A stretch of 64,000 nt of DNA from Lichina pygmaea (Eukaryota > Ascomycota > Lichinomycetes > Lichinales > Lichinaceae). Positions 10,701-21,928 of this stretch are shown in pieces. The notes beneath the pieces are model-generated. The model searched no databases and was not told the origin of the DNA. It saw nothing but the letters and a program-made list of their open reading frames with translations. The stretch is from contig OY730169.1 of NCBI GenBank assembly GCA_963422465.1, positions 2,108,001 through 2,172,000 of the forward strand. The letters run 5' to 3'. Positions within the stretch are counted from its first letter, which is position 1; each line of letters opens with the position of its first letter. The translations under genes were made by a program, and so were the position numbers.

Positions 10701-12523
10701 TGTACTGGTAAAGCATTATATAATGTAGGGTACGTATGTACGTACCTCTCCACTGTACAAGGTACGAGGGCATATTAGTATGTACTGCTTGAATCTCGTC
10801 AGATACTTAGGATGTAGTGCGATGGCACGGCAAATTCAAGGTACACGTGGCTTGAATCTTCTCGGTGTGGCGTAAGTGGCGCAGGCGGGTGGCTCTGGGA
10901 CGGGTGTACGGAAGTACTTGTATTCAGGGTAAGTGGGGATACATGGGAAATAATTTGCATAACTAGGGTAGACTTGAGGAACTGTCCGATCCTTTCATGT
11001 ACATCAGTCCACGAAATCAACATGAACATAGTAGCACGAAACCCCAGCTCGCATCCATACTCCTCTCCGCACTGTTGCTGTACACCCATCTAAAATATCA
11101 TTGGGGGGGGGAGCTGTATCCCTTCTGCTATGGCAAGACTGTGGAAGAGCTTGCAGACGAGGATGAGATTGAGTGCACATACAGTACATACATACGTACT
11201 TCCGTACGGGAGTACGAATTATGACAAATGAGAATGCACAGCACTGAGACATGAGAGGTGTATGCGGTCCCCCTTACGTATCGTACATCTGTTGTTCCTT
11301 TTCCACCCGAGAGGCTCCAAGGTGTCTCGTGAGGCCCTATTTAACCCCGAAACTCTTGTTCCACTGATGAGATTGGTCCGTCCGTCGGAAAATCAAATCG
11401 GTGTGGACAAGCCTCCGAGGTCCCGAAACGCCTACGAGGAGTCAGGGAGGTTTCATTTCTATATTCATTCACCAACATATGATAACCACGTTCTTGTATC
11501 ACAAATGGTGCATTGGTTTCCGAGGGAGGGTCGGCGTGGTGTGCCTCACGATAACGTAATTCGTGATCGAAGTTCAAGCCATCAACGCCAGTTGCCTTCT
11601 AACAGTACTACAGTACGTATCACCCCATGGCATATCCACGCATGCCACACACACACATCGGCATACCACATCTCGTCCTCTGCATAGTAGAATCTCTTAC
11701 CTTACAGTACAGTACAGTACGTACGCACTTCATCTGGTCCAACACGCCGACGGCACCATATGGGTAGGGGGGGAGTCAGGAGCTGGATGCCGTCTGGTCG
11801 CGATACCGTCCTCCATTGTCATCCCGTCATCGCCGCCCTTGCATCTTGAACCGGAGACAACACATGCGAGACCGTGGGGAACTGGGGACTTGCGCCTCGC
11901 CGGACGAACCGTCGAGCTCATCCCGACTACACGAACCGTTGGTCGCTGAACAGTCGGTCCAACACTAGGTACGAGGACCCGCCACGCTCCGCGCAATCCG
12001 AAGCCTATGCGCCAGTCTTGGCTGGCACTGGTCGACGTCGGACGCTGATATCGAGGGCCGCGATGACAGCGCCGGTACGCCATACGCTCGCTCGGCCATC
12101 GTCTGCTGTGGTCAGGCCGGTTTCTGTCTCACGCTATACTCCGCGTGCGCGTCCTGATCTGGGCCCCGCCGCCGCACGAGGAGTTCGTTCCGACCCATCG
12201 AATCTGGAGATATACCTCCCCCCCCCCTAAGTATCCCTTAGGGCTGTCCCGCTGGCTGGCGTCGGAACCGTCAGGATCCGGCCGGGCGAACATTCACCAC
12301 AGGGCATACTTCTGCGAAGAGCTGGACCTGCCGGTTACGGATCGCATCGTCTATCGCGTTCTGTCTTGATTGTCCAGAAGGTGTTACGGCTGATTGCCCG
12401 GCATCCACTCTCGACAGCCGCCGGGTTAGGCACTCGTTGTCATTGCTGTCCTCTCTTCGTTCTCCAGACTCGACGCCGTCACCGAGGACTGTCGCTATCG
12501 ATACGTGCTTATCGCCGCCCGCG
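10701..12523. other. Intergenic, 5' of the Sel1-repeat gene
   Basis: No gene is recognised. There are several GTAC-rich motifs (10720-10765, 11185-11215, 11705-11725). The right-hand part should hold the promoter of the Sel1-repeat gene. Confidence 0.45.
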
Positions 12524-13745
12524 ATGGCGGCGCCACCGAGCCTCGATGCCCTGACTCTTCGCCCGCAGCGGAGCGCCCGGCGGGACCCGTTCTCGCCGTC
12601 CAACTTCGACCCCTCGCGCGTGGGCCACGTCGAGGGGGACGTCCCACCGGAGCTCTCGCCGCTCGACGCCCTCGTGACGCAGGGCCGCATGCTCGCCAAG
12701 CAGCTCGAGAGCCAGTCGGAGAATGGCGTGCGAGCGAGCCGTCTGCCGCCGCTAACGATTGCGAGCTCCTTCGCCGCTCAGAGGTCCATCTTTCCGCGGT
12801 CTCCGAACGTCACGGCGCCCGGCGCGAGCTCGTCATGCGCCGGCGTCGAGGGCCAGCGAAGCCCGCAGACGTCGGTGCAGGTGCAGCAGCCCGACTTCAG
12901 ACCGACGTCCTGTCACCCCCGCCTCAGCGACGTCCCCTCCGACGCTACCCGGCCCCGCTCGTCGTCCCGGATGGCGGTCACCGAGGAGCCGATGCCCCCG
13001 CTGACGAGAGCGAACGACCGCTTCTCGATTCCGCGAGCCACGTCGCCCGAGATGTACTCGAGCGGTCATCCGTCCAGCGTCGACGTACGCCCCAAGGCAT
13101 CGTCCTCGACCGACTCGGCACCGGCACACCTTCACGACCTGGCCTCGCTGACCCCTCCCAGGCCTCCGAGGCCTCCGAGGCCTCCGTTCGCCCGAGCCGT
13201 GTCGAGCATCCGATCCGTCACGTCCGAGAGCCCCGAGGACGACCGATCCGGCCTTCTCGAGGCGTCGTGGCCGTCCATCCCTCGAAAGCCTTCGTCGAGC
13301 AGCAACTTCTCTTGGAGCACGCCGCCGCGTTCGCCGTACATCCCACCGCCACAACCGCCCCGCTCTCCGTCCGTCCACTCGGATCGCTCCTTTGGCGGCA
13401 ACAGGGCCATGCGTTCCATGACCAACTTCTCGAGGCCCATCAGCCGAGCAAGCCGTCCGTCGATGGACGCGCCGACTCGCGAGAACTCGAGCGACGGCCA
13501 CGTCGACAACGCGCCGACGCCCGTCAGCATGAACAGCGAGGAGTATTTTGACGCCAGCGAGGACATGGCCGGCCCCGCTCCGGCGTACGTCTACTCGCGC
13601 TTCTCCCTACCCCGTGGCCGCATGATCCAGAAGGATCCGTGCGTCCTCGTCGACGACCTGCCAGGGCTGCCCCGGCACGAGACCGACGTTCCTCCTCAGC
13701 GGGACAGCAACGGTCCCCCGACGCCTATGACGCAGACGGTGGCGA

Positions 13746-13805
<60 letters not shown>

Positions 13806-15079
13806 CTACTACTACTACTGCCAATACCGCTGCGCCGCCGTCGCCGCCGGTCGGGCAGCGTCCTCCGTCGCCTCCGTCGCCGAATCGTCTGGATCGACAA
13901 GGTCGGGTCGAGCGTCTGCCTCGACCTCGGTCGCCCGACGGTCTGGCCAGAGTTCGGAGTCGATCTCTCGATGTCCGAGGCACGAGCGACGACGTCGGGA
14001 CGGAGAAGGCGGCTCAGGACTCGGCCACGGTTGCCCGCGCCGTGCACGAGCAGCAGCAACGGTCGCAGCCGCAGCAGCCGCGGCCCGGTGTCGGCCGGCC
14101 GGCGCTGCCGACGACGGCATCGTTCAGCGTGCCCGGCCCGCAGGACCACTCCGGGGCCCGGCCTCGAGACGGTTCGGCCGAGCACCATCTCCAGAAGGGT
14201 ATCGAATGTCACGAGCGCGGCTCGCTCAACGAGTCGACATACCATCTGCGGCTCGCGGCCAGGTCGAACCATCCCACCGGTATGCTGCTGTACGCGTTGG
14301 CGTGTCGACACGGTTGGGGCATGCGGCCGAACCCGCGAGAGGGCGTGCAGTGGCTCCGGAAGGCGGCCGACCTCGTGGGTCTCGAGGTCGCGGACGAGGG
14401 CAGCCGAGGCACGGCCGAGCAGACCGACGCACTCGCCATGAAGACTCGACGAGCTCAGTTCGCCCTGAGCATCTACGAGCTGGGCGTCAGCCACATGAAC
14501 GGCTGGGGCATCGAGCAGGACAAGGCGCTCGCGCTGCGGTGCTTTGAGATTGCCGGATGTAAGTTGTGCTCTCGAGTCGTCTGCAGCCTACTCCTGCGAG
14601 ATCACGTCGGCTGACTTGGAGAAATCAAGCGTGGGGTGACTGCGATGCCCTCTCCGAGGCCGGCTTCTGCTACGCCCAAGGCGTCGGGTGCAAGAAGGAT
14701 CTCAAGAAGAGCGCCAAGTTCTACCGACTGGCGGAGAGCAAGGGGATGAAGATGGTGGGCATCAGCTGGTGAGTTGGATCGTGGCATGGGTCTCTTCGTC
14801 TCTCCATCGTCAACCCGTCCCCGAAGGATCGTCCTCCTTCGCTTCTTCAAGATTAGACCTCGACGTTTTCCACCTCCTCGCCGGGTTCACGGCAACTGAT
14901 GGGCTGCTGCAAACAGGATCCACAAAGCCAAGTACATGGACGACAGTGACCAGACCGATCACCACGACGAACGCCAGGGACGTAGCACCCACAAGCAGGA
15001 GGTGCCGCCACCCGAGAAGAAACCCATCGAGCGATCGCGCACCCGGTCAATCTTTGGCCGGAAGAAGTCGACCGCGTAG
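12524..15079 (+). CDS. Sel1-repeat protein, Nif1/Dsf2-like
   Basis: Exons 12524-14558, 14630-14768 and 14917-15079 join to 778 residues. The first 550 residues or so are low-complexity, rich in Ser, Pro and Arg, with a run of Thr encoded by a GAC/ACG microsatellite. The carboxyl part has Sel1-like repeats: HLRLAARSNHPTGMLLYALA, then a block ending ALSIYELGVSHMNGWG, then EAGFCYAQGVGCKKD. It ends in a basic RSIFGRKKSTA tail. This is the layout of the fission yeast mitosis inhibitor Nif1 and its filamentous homologues. Sel1 repeats are protein-binding helical pairs; a role in cell-cycle or septum control is known only for the yeast protein. The frame is open to 12437 without an ATG, so ATG 12524 was taken. 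Confidence 0.85.
13752..13803 (+). repeat. Trinucleotide (ACG) microsatellite inside the Sel1-repeat gene
   Basis: About 17 perfect ACG units are followed by ACT and ACC codons. In the reading frame it encodes poly-threonine. It lies in the disordered first half of the protein. Confidence 0.95.
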
Positions 15080-16079
15080 CCGGTGATGCAGCCGATCCAT
15101 CAGATCTCTTTTTGTGGTTGCTCCGTTGTGCTTCTTCTACCTCCTCTCCCCTCTCTCTCTCTCTCTCTCCTTCACATTGCCCATTCGTTCTCTTTCCATC
15201 AGATTCTCCATCTCTTTTCCTCCTCAAGGACCCTTTTACCTCTAGATACCCTACAAGGTCACCGGTCGTCCGGATACCTTTCCGCCGCCACGAGCACCCC
15301 CTTCCCTTCTCATCTCTTCCCTCTTGTGTTTTCTCTTCCTCGCTCTTCTTGTAAATAGCTTCTTTTTCGCCACCGGCGGTGTGGGCGTGTACATGGCGCT
15401 ACCTATATTCCTCCATTCTTCCAAACCAGAAGCAACAGAACCCCTCGCCCTCTAGGGTCACAGTACAGCTTCAATCTCACCAGTTCATTTTTTTCCCCGC
15501 TCTTGCTTCCCATACTACTACATCTTCTATGCACGGCGAGCAGCAGAACACAGAACAACACAACCCATATAAAACAGGATCTGCCGATGCCATGCATGAC
15601 CCACAATCCCGCAGAACCTGCGGTTCTTCTGCCACTCCCTCGCTCTCATCATCCGATCGTTTCCCTCTCCTTACTCTCTCGTGCTCCACTTTCTGCGTTC
15701 AATCCCCCTCCCTTTTCCGGGTCCTCAAATCCACCACGCCACACACGCAACAACAAGCCGCCCTCCCCCTACGTATCGGAGCATTAGGTGCAAGCAACAG
15801 AAATGATTCTTCTCGAGAGTGCAAGGATGACGACAGTCGAGTAGTATCAGGATGTTTGTTTGTTCCAGGTCGGAGCGAGGGAGTGTCTTGTCAAATCTTT
15901 GTTCTTGAAAATGCATGCTGCTGATTCTGTCTTCTGGTATAGCACGGTGGAGCAGGGTTTGCTGCTGTGGCTTACTGTGGGCTTCAGGGCTGCATGGTGG
16001 CGACGGCGGCGACAGCGACAGCGGTGGCGAGAGCGGCTGTGGCTGCAATCCTTTTTTTTTCTTGATGTATATATTTATC
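15080..16079. other. 3' flank of the Sel1-repeat gene, pyrimidine-rich
   Basis: CT-rich sequence (TCTCTCTCTC near 15155-15170) that probably includes the 3' untranslated region. Open frames here are compositional and show no family features. Confidence 0.45.
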
Positions 16080-16534
16080 TACTTCCTGGTTGACTTCGAC
16101 GCCGGCCTGCTGCTGCGGGGCGCAGTGGGAGACTGCCAGGCATGTCGTGATGGACTGCCCACGGCTGCAACGCGCACGCCGCAGCCTTTTCGCTGCGGCC
16201 TCCACTACTGACTACCAGGTGATGATCTCACGCCCGCGGCCCGCGGCCCGCGGCCCGCGGCCCGCCGCCGCCCTTACAGCGTGAATCCTACGCCACAGTG
16301 TTCTTCCCCAGTTCTTCTGGGCTCAGGAGCAGCTGGCAGCTGGCTACTAGTCAGCCACCCCCCATGTTCTACAGTGACTCGATAGGATAGCGCTAGCAAG
16401 GCGCTGCAGGGAGAGATTTTTCACCCCTAGGGTTTTTCCTAGCCTGTTTTCATAGTGGACCCAGCATAGCCTAGATACACTAGTGCTAGAATGGTGTAGG
16501 AATACAATCAATCAATCAATCAATCAATCCTGGT
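16080..16534 (+). mobile_element. LINE 3' end, copy B
   Basis: The plus strand encodes a fragment CCCGAQWETARHVVMDCPRL, the cysteine-histidine motif seen at the end of many fungal LINE reverse transcriptase/RNase H proteins. About 330 bp of noncoding 3' sequence follow, ending in six tandem ATCA units (16503-16529). It is truncated at the 5' side. A GC-rich 7-bp tandem repeat (CCGCGGC, 16231-16270) has expanded inside it. Confidence 0.72.
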
Positions 16535-16939
16535 TGACCTGTGGATTTACGAAGATTTTTCACAGTGGGTCTTAGGCGGCTTCTATGCCTATGTGCTACT
16601 GATGGTCGTGGAGCTGCTGGTATGGTTGGATGGTATTGGCACTACCGTTGTTTTCTAGTCGAGTCACTAGCGGAATTGCAACAATGCCGATTGCAAGATC
16701 TCGGTAGGAATACAGCGAGGAGATTCCACAAACTGAAGTAAACTCTACCTCTGTGCGGAATTTCTGTTTCTTCTACTTCTACCACCTCTGACTTCAACCA
16801 ATTTGGTCGCCTACCTCTGATCCACCTTTGTCATACTTTCTTGTTGTTTGGTTACTAGCAGCAAGAGCTCAAGGGGCTTTTCACTATCAAAGGGTTGGAA
16901 CTGGTATCAAATCCCTCGCCACCAAAAAAAAAAAAAACG

Positions 16940-17375
16940 TACCGTATAGCTTCACTTCCCCACGCCGGCTTGCGGCTGTGGAGCGCAGTGGGAGACAGCC
17001 CGAGCACGTGGCTGTAGACTGCCCCCGCCTCCTACGGGTACGCCGCAGTCTATACCGTACTCAGCTGCATCCACTACTGACCGTGATGATATCACAACCG
17101 CGGCGCGCCGCCGCCCTCACGTCGTGGATCCTTCGCCACGGTGTTCTTCCCAGTTCTTCTGCGCTCAGGAGCAGCTGGAAGCTGGGTATAGCCACCACTC
17201 TATGTTCTACGGTGGCTCGGCAGGGTAGCGCTGGTGAGGCGCTGCAGGGACAGGTTTTCTTACTCTTTTCAGTTCTCCTAGCCTAGCTCTATAGATGAAC
17301 CCTCCATGGCCTGGTTTGCACTGGTGCTAGAATGGTGTAGGAATTCAATCAACCAATCGATCAACTACATCAGTA
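16940..17375 (+). mobile_element. LINE 3' end, copy C
   Basis: Same layout and orientation as copy B, about 430 bp downstream. It has a degenerate coding scrap (AVDCPRLLRVRRSLY), the same GCTCAGGAGCAGCTGG block, and an AATC-type tail (TCAATCAACCAATCGATCAA, 17346-17365). It is more diverged from B than A is in several blocks, so it is probably an older insertion. Confidence 0.7.
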
Positions 17376-19763
17376 CAAATCCTGCTGGTGAGCTAAGGTG
17401 GTTTCTTCCAAGTTCCATCAAAGATATACGTACAACAACAAAATCCTCAAGACCTCTCACTATCTATTACCGTACCGGTAACATAATCGTCGTGTGTTCG
17501 ACGATAATTGACATGCGATTACGGAACCTCGGCGAGAACAGCCAAAGGAAACCAACCATGGCAGGTTCTTTCATGGATCTCAGACCTAACTCATTAGGGC
17601 CTGGACATCTTGGACCTCGCTACATACATATGTACTACCTCGTACGTACAGTACAGCGTTCCAACAACAGGTGTGCTTACGGCCTTACGGCAATCCAGCC
17701 TGAAGCAAAACAACAGCCGAAGGCGACTGTCTTATTTTCGGGGCTGGTGACCGCCGTGGCGGCCAATAAGAGGCCTGGATTGTACTGGTAGCTTTACGGT
17801 ACTCGGCCGTGAACACTCGCATGCACAAGGAAACATCGTCACTTTACCCGATAGGGCAACATTTCCGCAGCTGGGTGTGGCGGACCAGGCATATACGAGT
17901 ACGTACACCAACCGTACCGAGTCACCGCTCGATTCCGACGACACCGTCCTGTGGGCTTACCAGTGCCCGAGACCAACGAGCTGGCCGTTCCAGTGCTACA
18001 GTACGTACGGCTACAATGATGCTCAGACGGCGCGAAGAGGGATTGACGAGCGGCGGACCGACCCCGCCTAGCGTCCGTCGTCAAGGCCTCCATCAGCATC
18101 GGACGTGGAGACTGGCTGGTGACATAAGCAAGCTCGATAGCTCTTCGCTTTGGAGACGACGGTCCTGTTTCGCAGCCGCACATGGCACGTCAAATCCAAC
18201 AACGGACCAGACATGTTATTGAACCGAGCAATGCATGGAATACCTCTGCAGGGCCGCGCTACCGTCACATCGGTACGTACGAGGTGGGTGACGGATATAA
18301 CGTTACAAGAGTACAGGCAAGAGTTGGTTGCAGAGCCGCATTGTCAGAATTCTCGAGACATCTACCGTAAATTTTGCATGGTTGAGCTAGGGCCTCAGTA
18401 TTTGGACATTGTCGCTGATTTCTCAGCTTACTAAGAGTACCTATGTACTGCCGTAACATCATATCCGTCGCCCACCTCGTACTACGTATCGTCCCGGCGG
18501 GGCGGAGAAGACTTGTCCGTGCCGAGCTCGCTAGCCGCCGGCGTTGACTGACGTTGATTGGCTTGGACAGCGAACGATGTACAACGGTCCAGTTGGACGA
18601 ACCAACAGCCGTCTACTTCCGTACTGTAGCCGATCCATCAGTCGGGAGCCCCTTCAGCCTCATCCAGGACCTGCGAGTACTCGTACGTACGATACGTGCT
18701 TCCGTCCGTACGTACATACGTACCGTACCGTAGGAGGGTCAGAGCCGAGGACTCAGCTGTCGGACGACATCAATCGCGCACCGGTGGACCGATATGGACG
18801 CGGGGCTGACAGCAACCATCACGGCGCCGGTGCAGGAAGGACCTGACCGCTGGATCTGACCGTGGCCAGTCAGGATTCTTTCCGCCTCTAGCTCGTCCCC
18901 GAGCTAGAGGGACGAGGCATCCTTGCCCTCTGATTGTCTGGTCCATGTTCGGCCGTTACGTTTGAGAGTCGGCCTCGGACCGACAGGTTCATTCGACAAC
19001 GCGCTTGGATGTCTCCTGCTGCCCGATGATGGCAGACTCATCATCTTGTTTCCATCTTCCGCGACCGCCGTATATTCCGTCGTTCCTGGGAAGGCCTACC
19101 GTCGTCCGTACAGGACCGCCATCAGAGCGCCCGAACTCCGTTCCGTGGCAGCTCCATGGAACGTCTACAGCTCTCGCCAGTGTCCCGTCGTCGGGCGCCC
19201 GGGGGGACCCTCGTCTCAACAGCACCGACGCATGAGCTTGCCGCGCTGGTGTCTTTGCGCCACCCCTGCAACCTCGGCGCCCATGTGATCGCTGCTGATC
19301 CTCCTTGGCCGCCGCCACCGACCAAGCTAGCGCCCGACGCCGGCTTCCTTTCGAGAGAAACACTACCGGGCCATGGCATGGGGCTAGGGTGCTGCGGGGG
19401 TGGGGCATCGGAGAGACCTGCAGAGGCTCGCCGGCAACCCATTGGCAACCCGCCGCGGCTGCGACCGCTCGAGCACTGTTACGCTCTCGATTCCCGTGGC
19501 GTCATATAATTGACCTTGCATCCCGTCACCCCCAGCAGCACGAGGAGCGTCAGCCGTTGCTGGTCGCACAAGATCTCTCGCTCGCTCCCTCGCTCGGTTC
19601 ACCTCGCCTGCGGCTTGCTGCCCGAAGACCAGGTGGTGCCGGGCGCAAGGCGACCCCTATAAAGCCAACCAACATCCGTTCCTCCGCCGGTCGCTCACGG
19701 CGTTCAGGACCTGGAGGCTCCATCCCTCGACCCGCACGCCGCCGGAGTCTGACCTCCGTGAAC
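17376..19763. other. Long intergenic region 5' of the DUF3712 gene
   Basis: About 2.4 kb with no recognised gene. GTAC-rich palindromes occur near 17640-17660, 18000-18010 and densely at 18675-18740. The last 400 bp are GC-rich and lead into a TATA-like box. Confidence 0.45.
19658..19663 (+). promoter_or_regulatory. Possible TATA box of the DUF3712 gene
   Basis: TATAAA in the context CCCCTATAAAGCC, 100 bp before the start codon and within GC-rich DNA. Position and consensus fit a core promoter; no transcript data are available. Confidence 0.35.
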
Positions 19764-21001
19764 ATGTCCAAACCCGAATACGACTCGGCTGCCGTCAGGC
19801 TCGACAGTCCTTCGCACGGCGAGAGCCCCAGCAGAGCGGCCAAGCCCGGCGTCGGCACCCGGATCAAGGCCTTCCTTCGCCGATGGTGGTGGCTCCTCTT
19901 GATCATCTTCGTCTGTCTCGTTCTGATCATCGTCCTGCCAATGTCAGCATGGCCCTGTCTCTACGCCGTCGCTGTCTCGAGCAGCGGCGCGAGCTGTCGG
20001 ATGCAGACCTGAATTGACCCTCTGCAGCATCTTCGTCGGCGCGCCTCGCAAAGCCCAGCGAGAAGTGAACGAGTCGTACCTGGAGGTCCGCTCCGTCGTC
20101 CTGTCGGATCCGAGCTCGAACTCTCTCCATCTGCGGCAGGACGAGATCTTGCACAGCGACAGCGGTCGCCATCCCCATCTCGATGCGTTCAACGCCTCGC
20201 TCTTCCTCGAGAGCTCCTTGCCCGACATCAGGCCCTTTGGCTACGTCACCGTGCCGGCCGTGCACTCGACGGGAGCCGTTCCGGTCATCGTCGACCAGGA
20301 CGTCGACATTGTCGACATGGAGCAGTTCACGCGCTTCAGCAAGACCATCCTCGGCGCCCGGGAGTTCCGGCTGGCCATCCGGGGCCGGACCGGCCTGAAG
20401 CAGACTGGCCTGCCGAAGATGACGGTCGACTACAACGAGGTCGTCACTCTGAAAGGTCCGGCGCAGAGGGCGAGGCCAAGGCGTGTCGGAGGTTCGATCG
20501 CTGACGGCAGCCTACAGGCCTCGATCGCCTCCAGGGCTTCGACGTGACCGAGTTCCGCGTCTTGCTCGAGCCCGAAGAGGACGGCGCGAACATGGTGGGG
20601 GAGGTGTCCATCCCGAACCCGTCGGTGCTGACCATCGAGCTGGTACGACGGATCTGTTCTCCTTTGCCGAACGTGTCCCGGACATCGTGCTGACGGAGAG
20701 GGGCAACGCATAGGGCAACGTCACCGCGAATCTCTTGGTCGAAGGCGACCTCATCGGGACCGCCCTTCTGCCCGAGCTCACGCTGCGACCGGGTGGCACG
20801 GTCTCGGACATGCGAGCGACGACGACGAACCAAGCCCTGGTGCTGCAGAAGCTGGCCGACTATCCGGACGGCCTGCTGCCCGTCGACATTGTCGGCAACA
20901 GCAGCGTCTACAACGGCCAACACCTGACCTACTACGAGGAGGCGCTCCGGGGCAACACGGTGTCGATCAAGCTCAACGTCGCAAGCGGCCTCGGGGGGTG
21001 A
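19764..21001 (+). CDS. DUF3712 domain protein, single-pass membrane
   Basis: Exons 19764-19942, 20028-20455, 20518-20642 and 20714-21001 join to 339 residues. A short acidic/polar amino end is followed by RRWWWLLLIIFVCLVLIIVL (about residues 40-59), a transmembrane anchor. The large remainder is the fungal DUF3712 region, with features such as VGAPRKAQREVN, a DPSSNSLHL strand and an IPNPSVLTIEL segment near a splice site. DUF3712 proteins resemble LEA-type beta domains, and many are vacuolar or membrane proteins of unknown role. The predicted topology puts the large domain on the lumenal or outer side, which is inference. All four junctions restore one open frame. Confidence 0.85.
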
Positions 21002-21156
21002 ATTTCTCCGGCTACAATGGGGGTTCCTTTCCGGTGGCGGGCCACCGATCATGCACGACGGACGACTGATGGCGTTCCGGGGGCGATCTCCATCTCACTT
21101 GTACATATCGCCTTTGTAAAGGGGAAATGTAGAGAGACGCTAACAAGCGCGCGCGC

Positions 21157-21194
<38 letters not shown>

Positions 21195-21195
21195 G

Positions 21196-21240
<45 letters not shown>

Positions 21241-21928
21241 GCGCACACACGCACACACACACACACACGCACACACACACACACACACACTGACTCGTCT
21301 GTGTGGCGAAAGAAGAGGGGAAACCCAGTTATTCCATATCCTAGGCGAGCCTCCTTCCTTCTTTGGCTTTCTAATCCGCACTATTCGCAACGCACGATTT
21401 GTATGTAGTGCGACTTGTCAGTCAGCCCACGAAAGCCATGACAGTACTGTAAGATACCCCTGTCCTCGATCGAGTCGGTTGTGTAAGCATTATCTTTCTA
21501 ATCGTAACAGTGGATGAGGCACGATTCCTCGAAGATCTAGCCTAGCCTCCAATCCATCGCCGTCATCGTCGCCACTATCCAGACGTGAACCCCTGGGGTA
21601 AACTTAGAGACCCGTGGGACACTACCGACATGCACAGCTTACTAACCGTGCCATCTTGCTTATCAACTGCCCTCCGGCATGCCGGCAAAACATCGGTCCG
21701 AGATGGCAGCCGAAGATCCGAGCCCCGCGGTGGGGCAGCAGGCGCCATCCGCGTCTTCCCCGCGTTGGATGGAGAAGGCGATGACATATATATCGGGCAT
21801 CTCAACCGTCGAGGACCAAGTCATTCTGTAGACCATCCAGGAACGCATCCGTTAAATCAACCGAAAGAAGTTCGCCGCCGCACAGCATCAGTAGCTTCGT
21901 CCAATCTCTACCGGAACGGCAAAACAGA
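21002..21928. other. Intergenic between DUF3712 and NmrA-like genes
   Basis: Contains the long alternating purine-pyrimidine repeat listed separately. Otherwise no gene; the right part should hold the promoter of the NmrA-like gene. Confidence 0.5.
21147..21290. repeat. 144-bp (CG/CA)n alternating dinucleotide repeat
   Basis: Blocks of GCGCGC alternate with blocks of CACACA over 144 bp with almost no interruption. Strict purine-pyrimidine alternation makes it a candidate Z-DNA-forming tract, about 145 bp past the DUF3712 stop codon. Confidence 0.97.

Noticed and set aside
12437-12523. Upstream extension of the Sel1-repeat protein
   Set aside because: The frame is open but begins at TTG. The first in-frame ATG is 12524.
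15379-15924. 181-codon plus-strand open frame 3' of the Sel1-repeat gene
   Set aside because: Low-complexity Ser/Pro/Thr text in CT-rich DNA with no recognisable domain or flanking gene structure.
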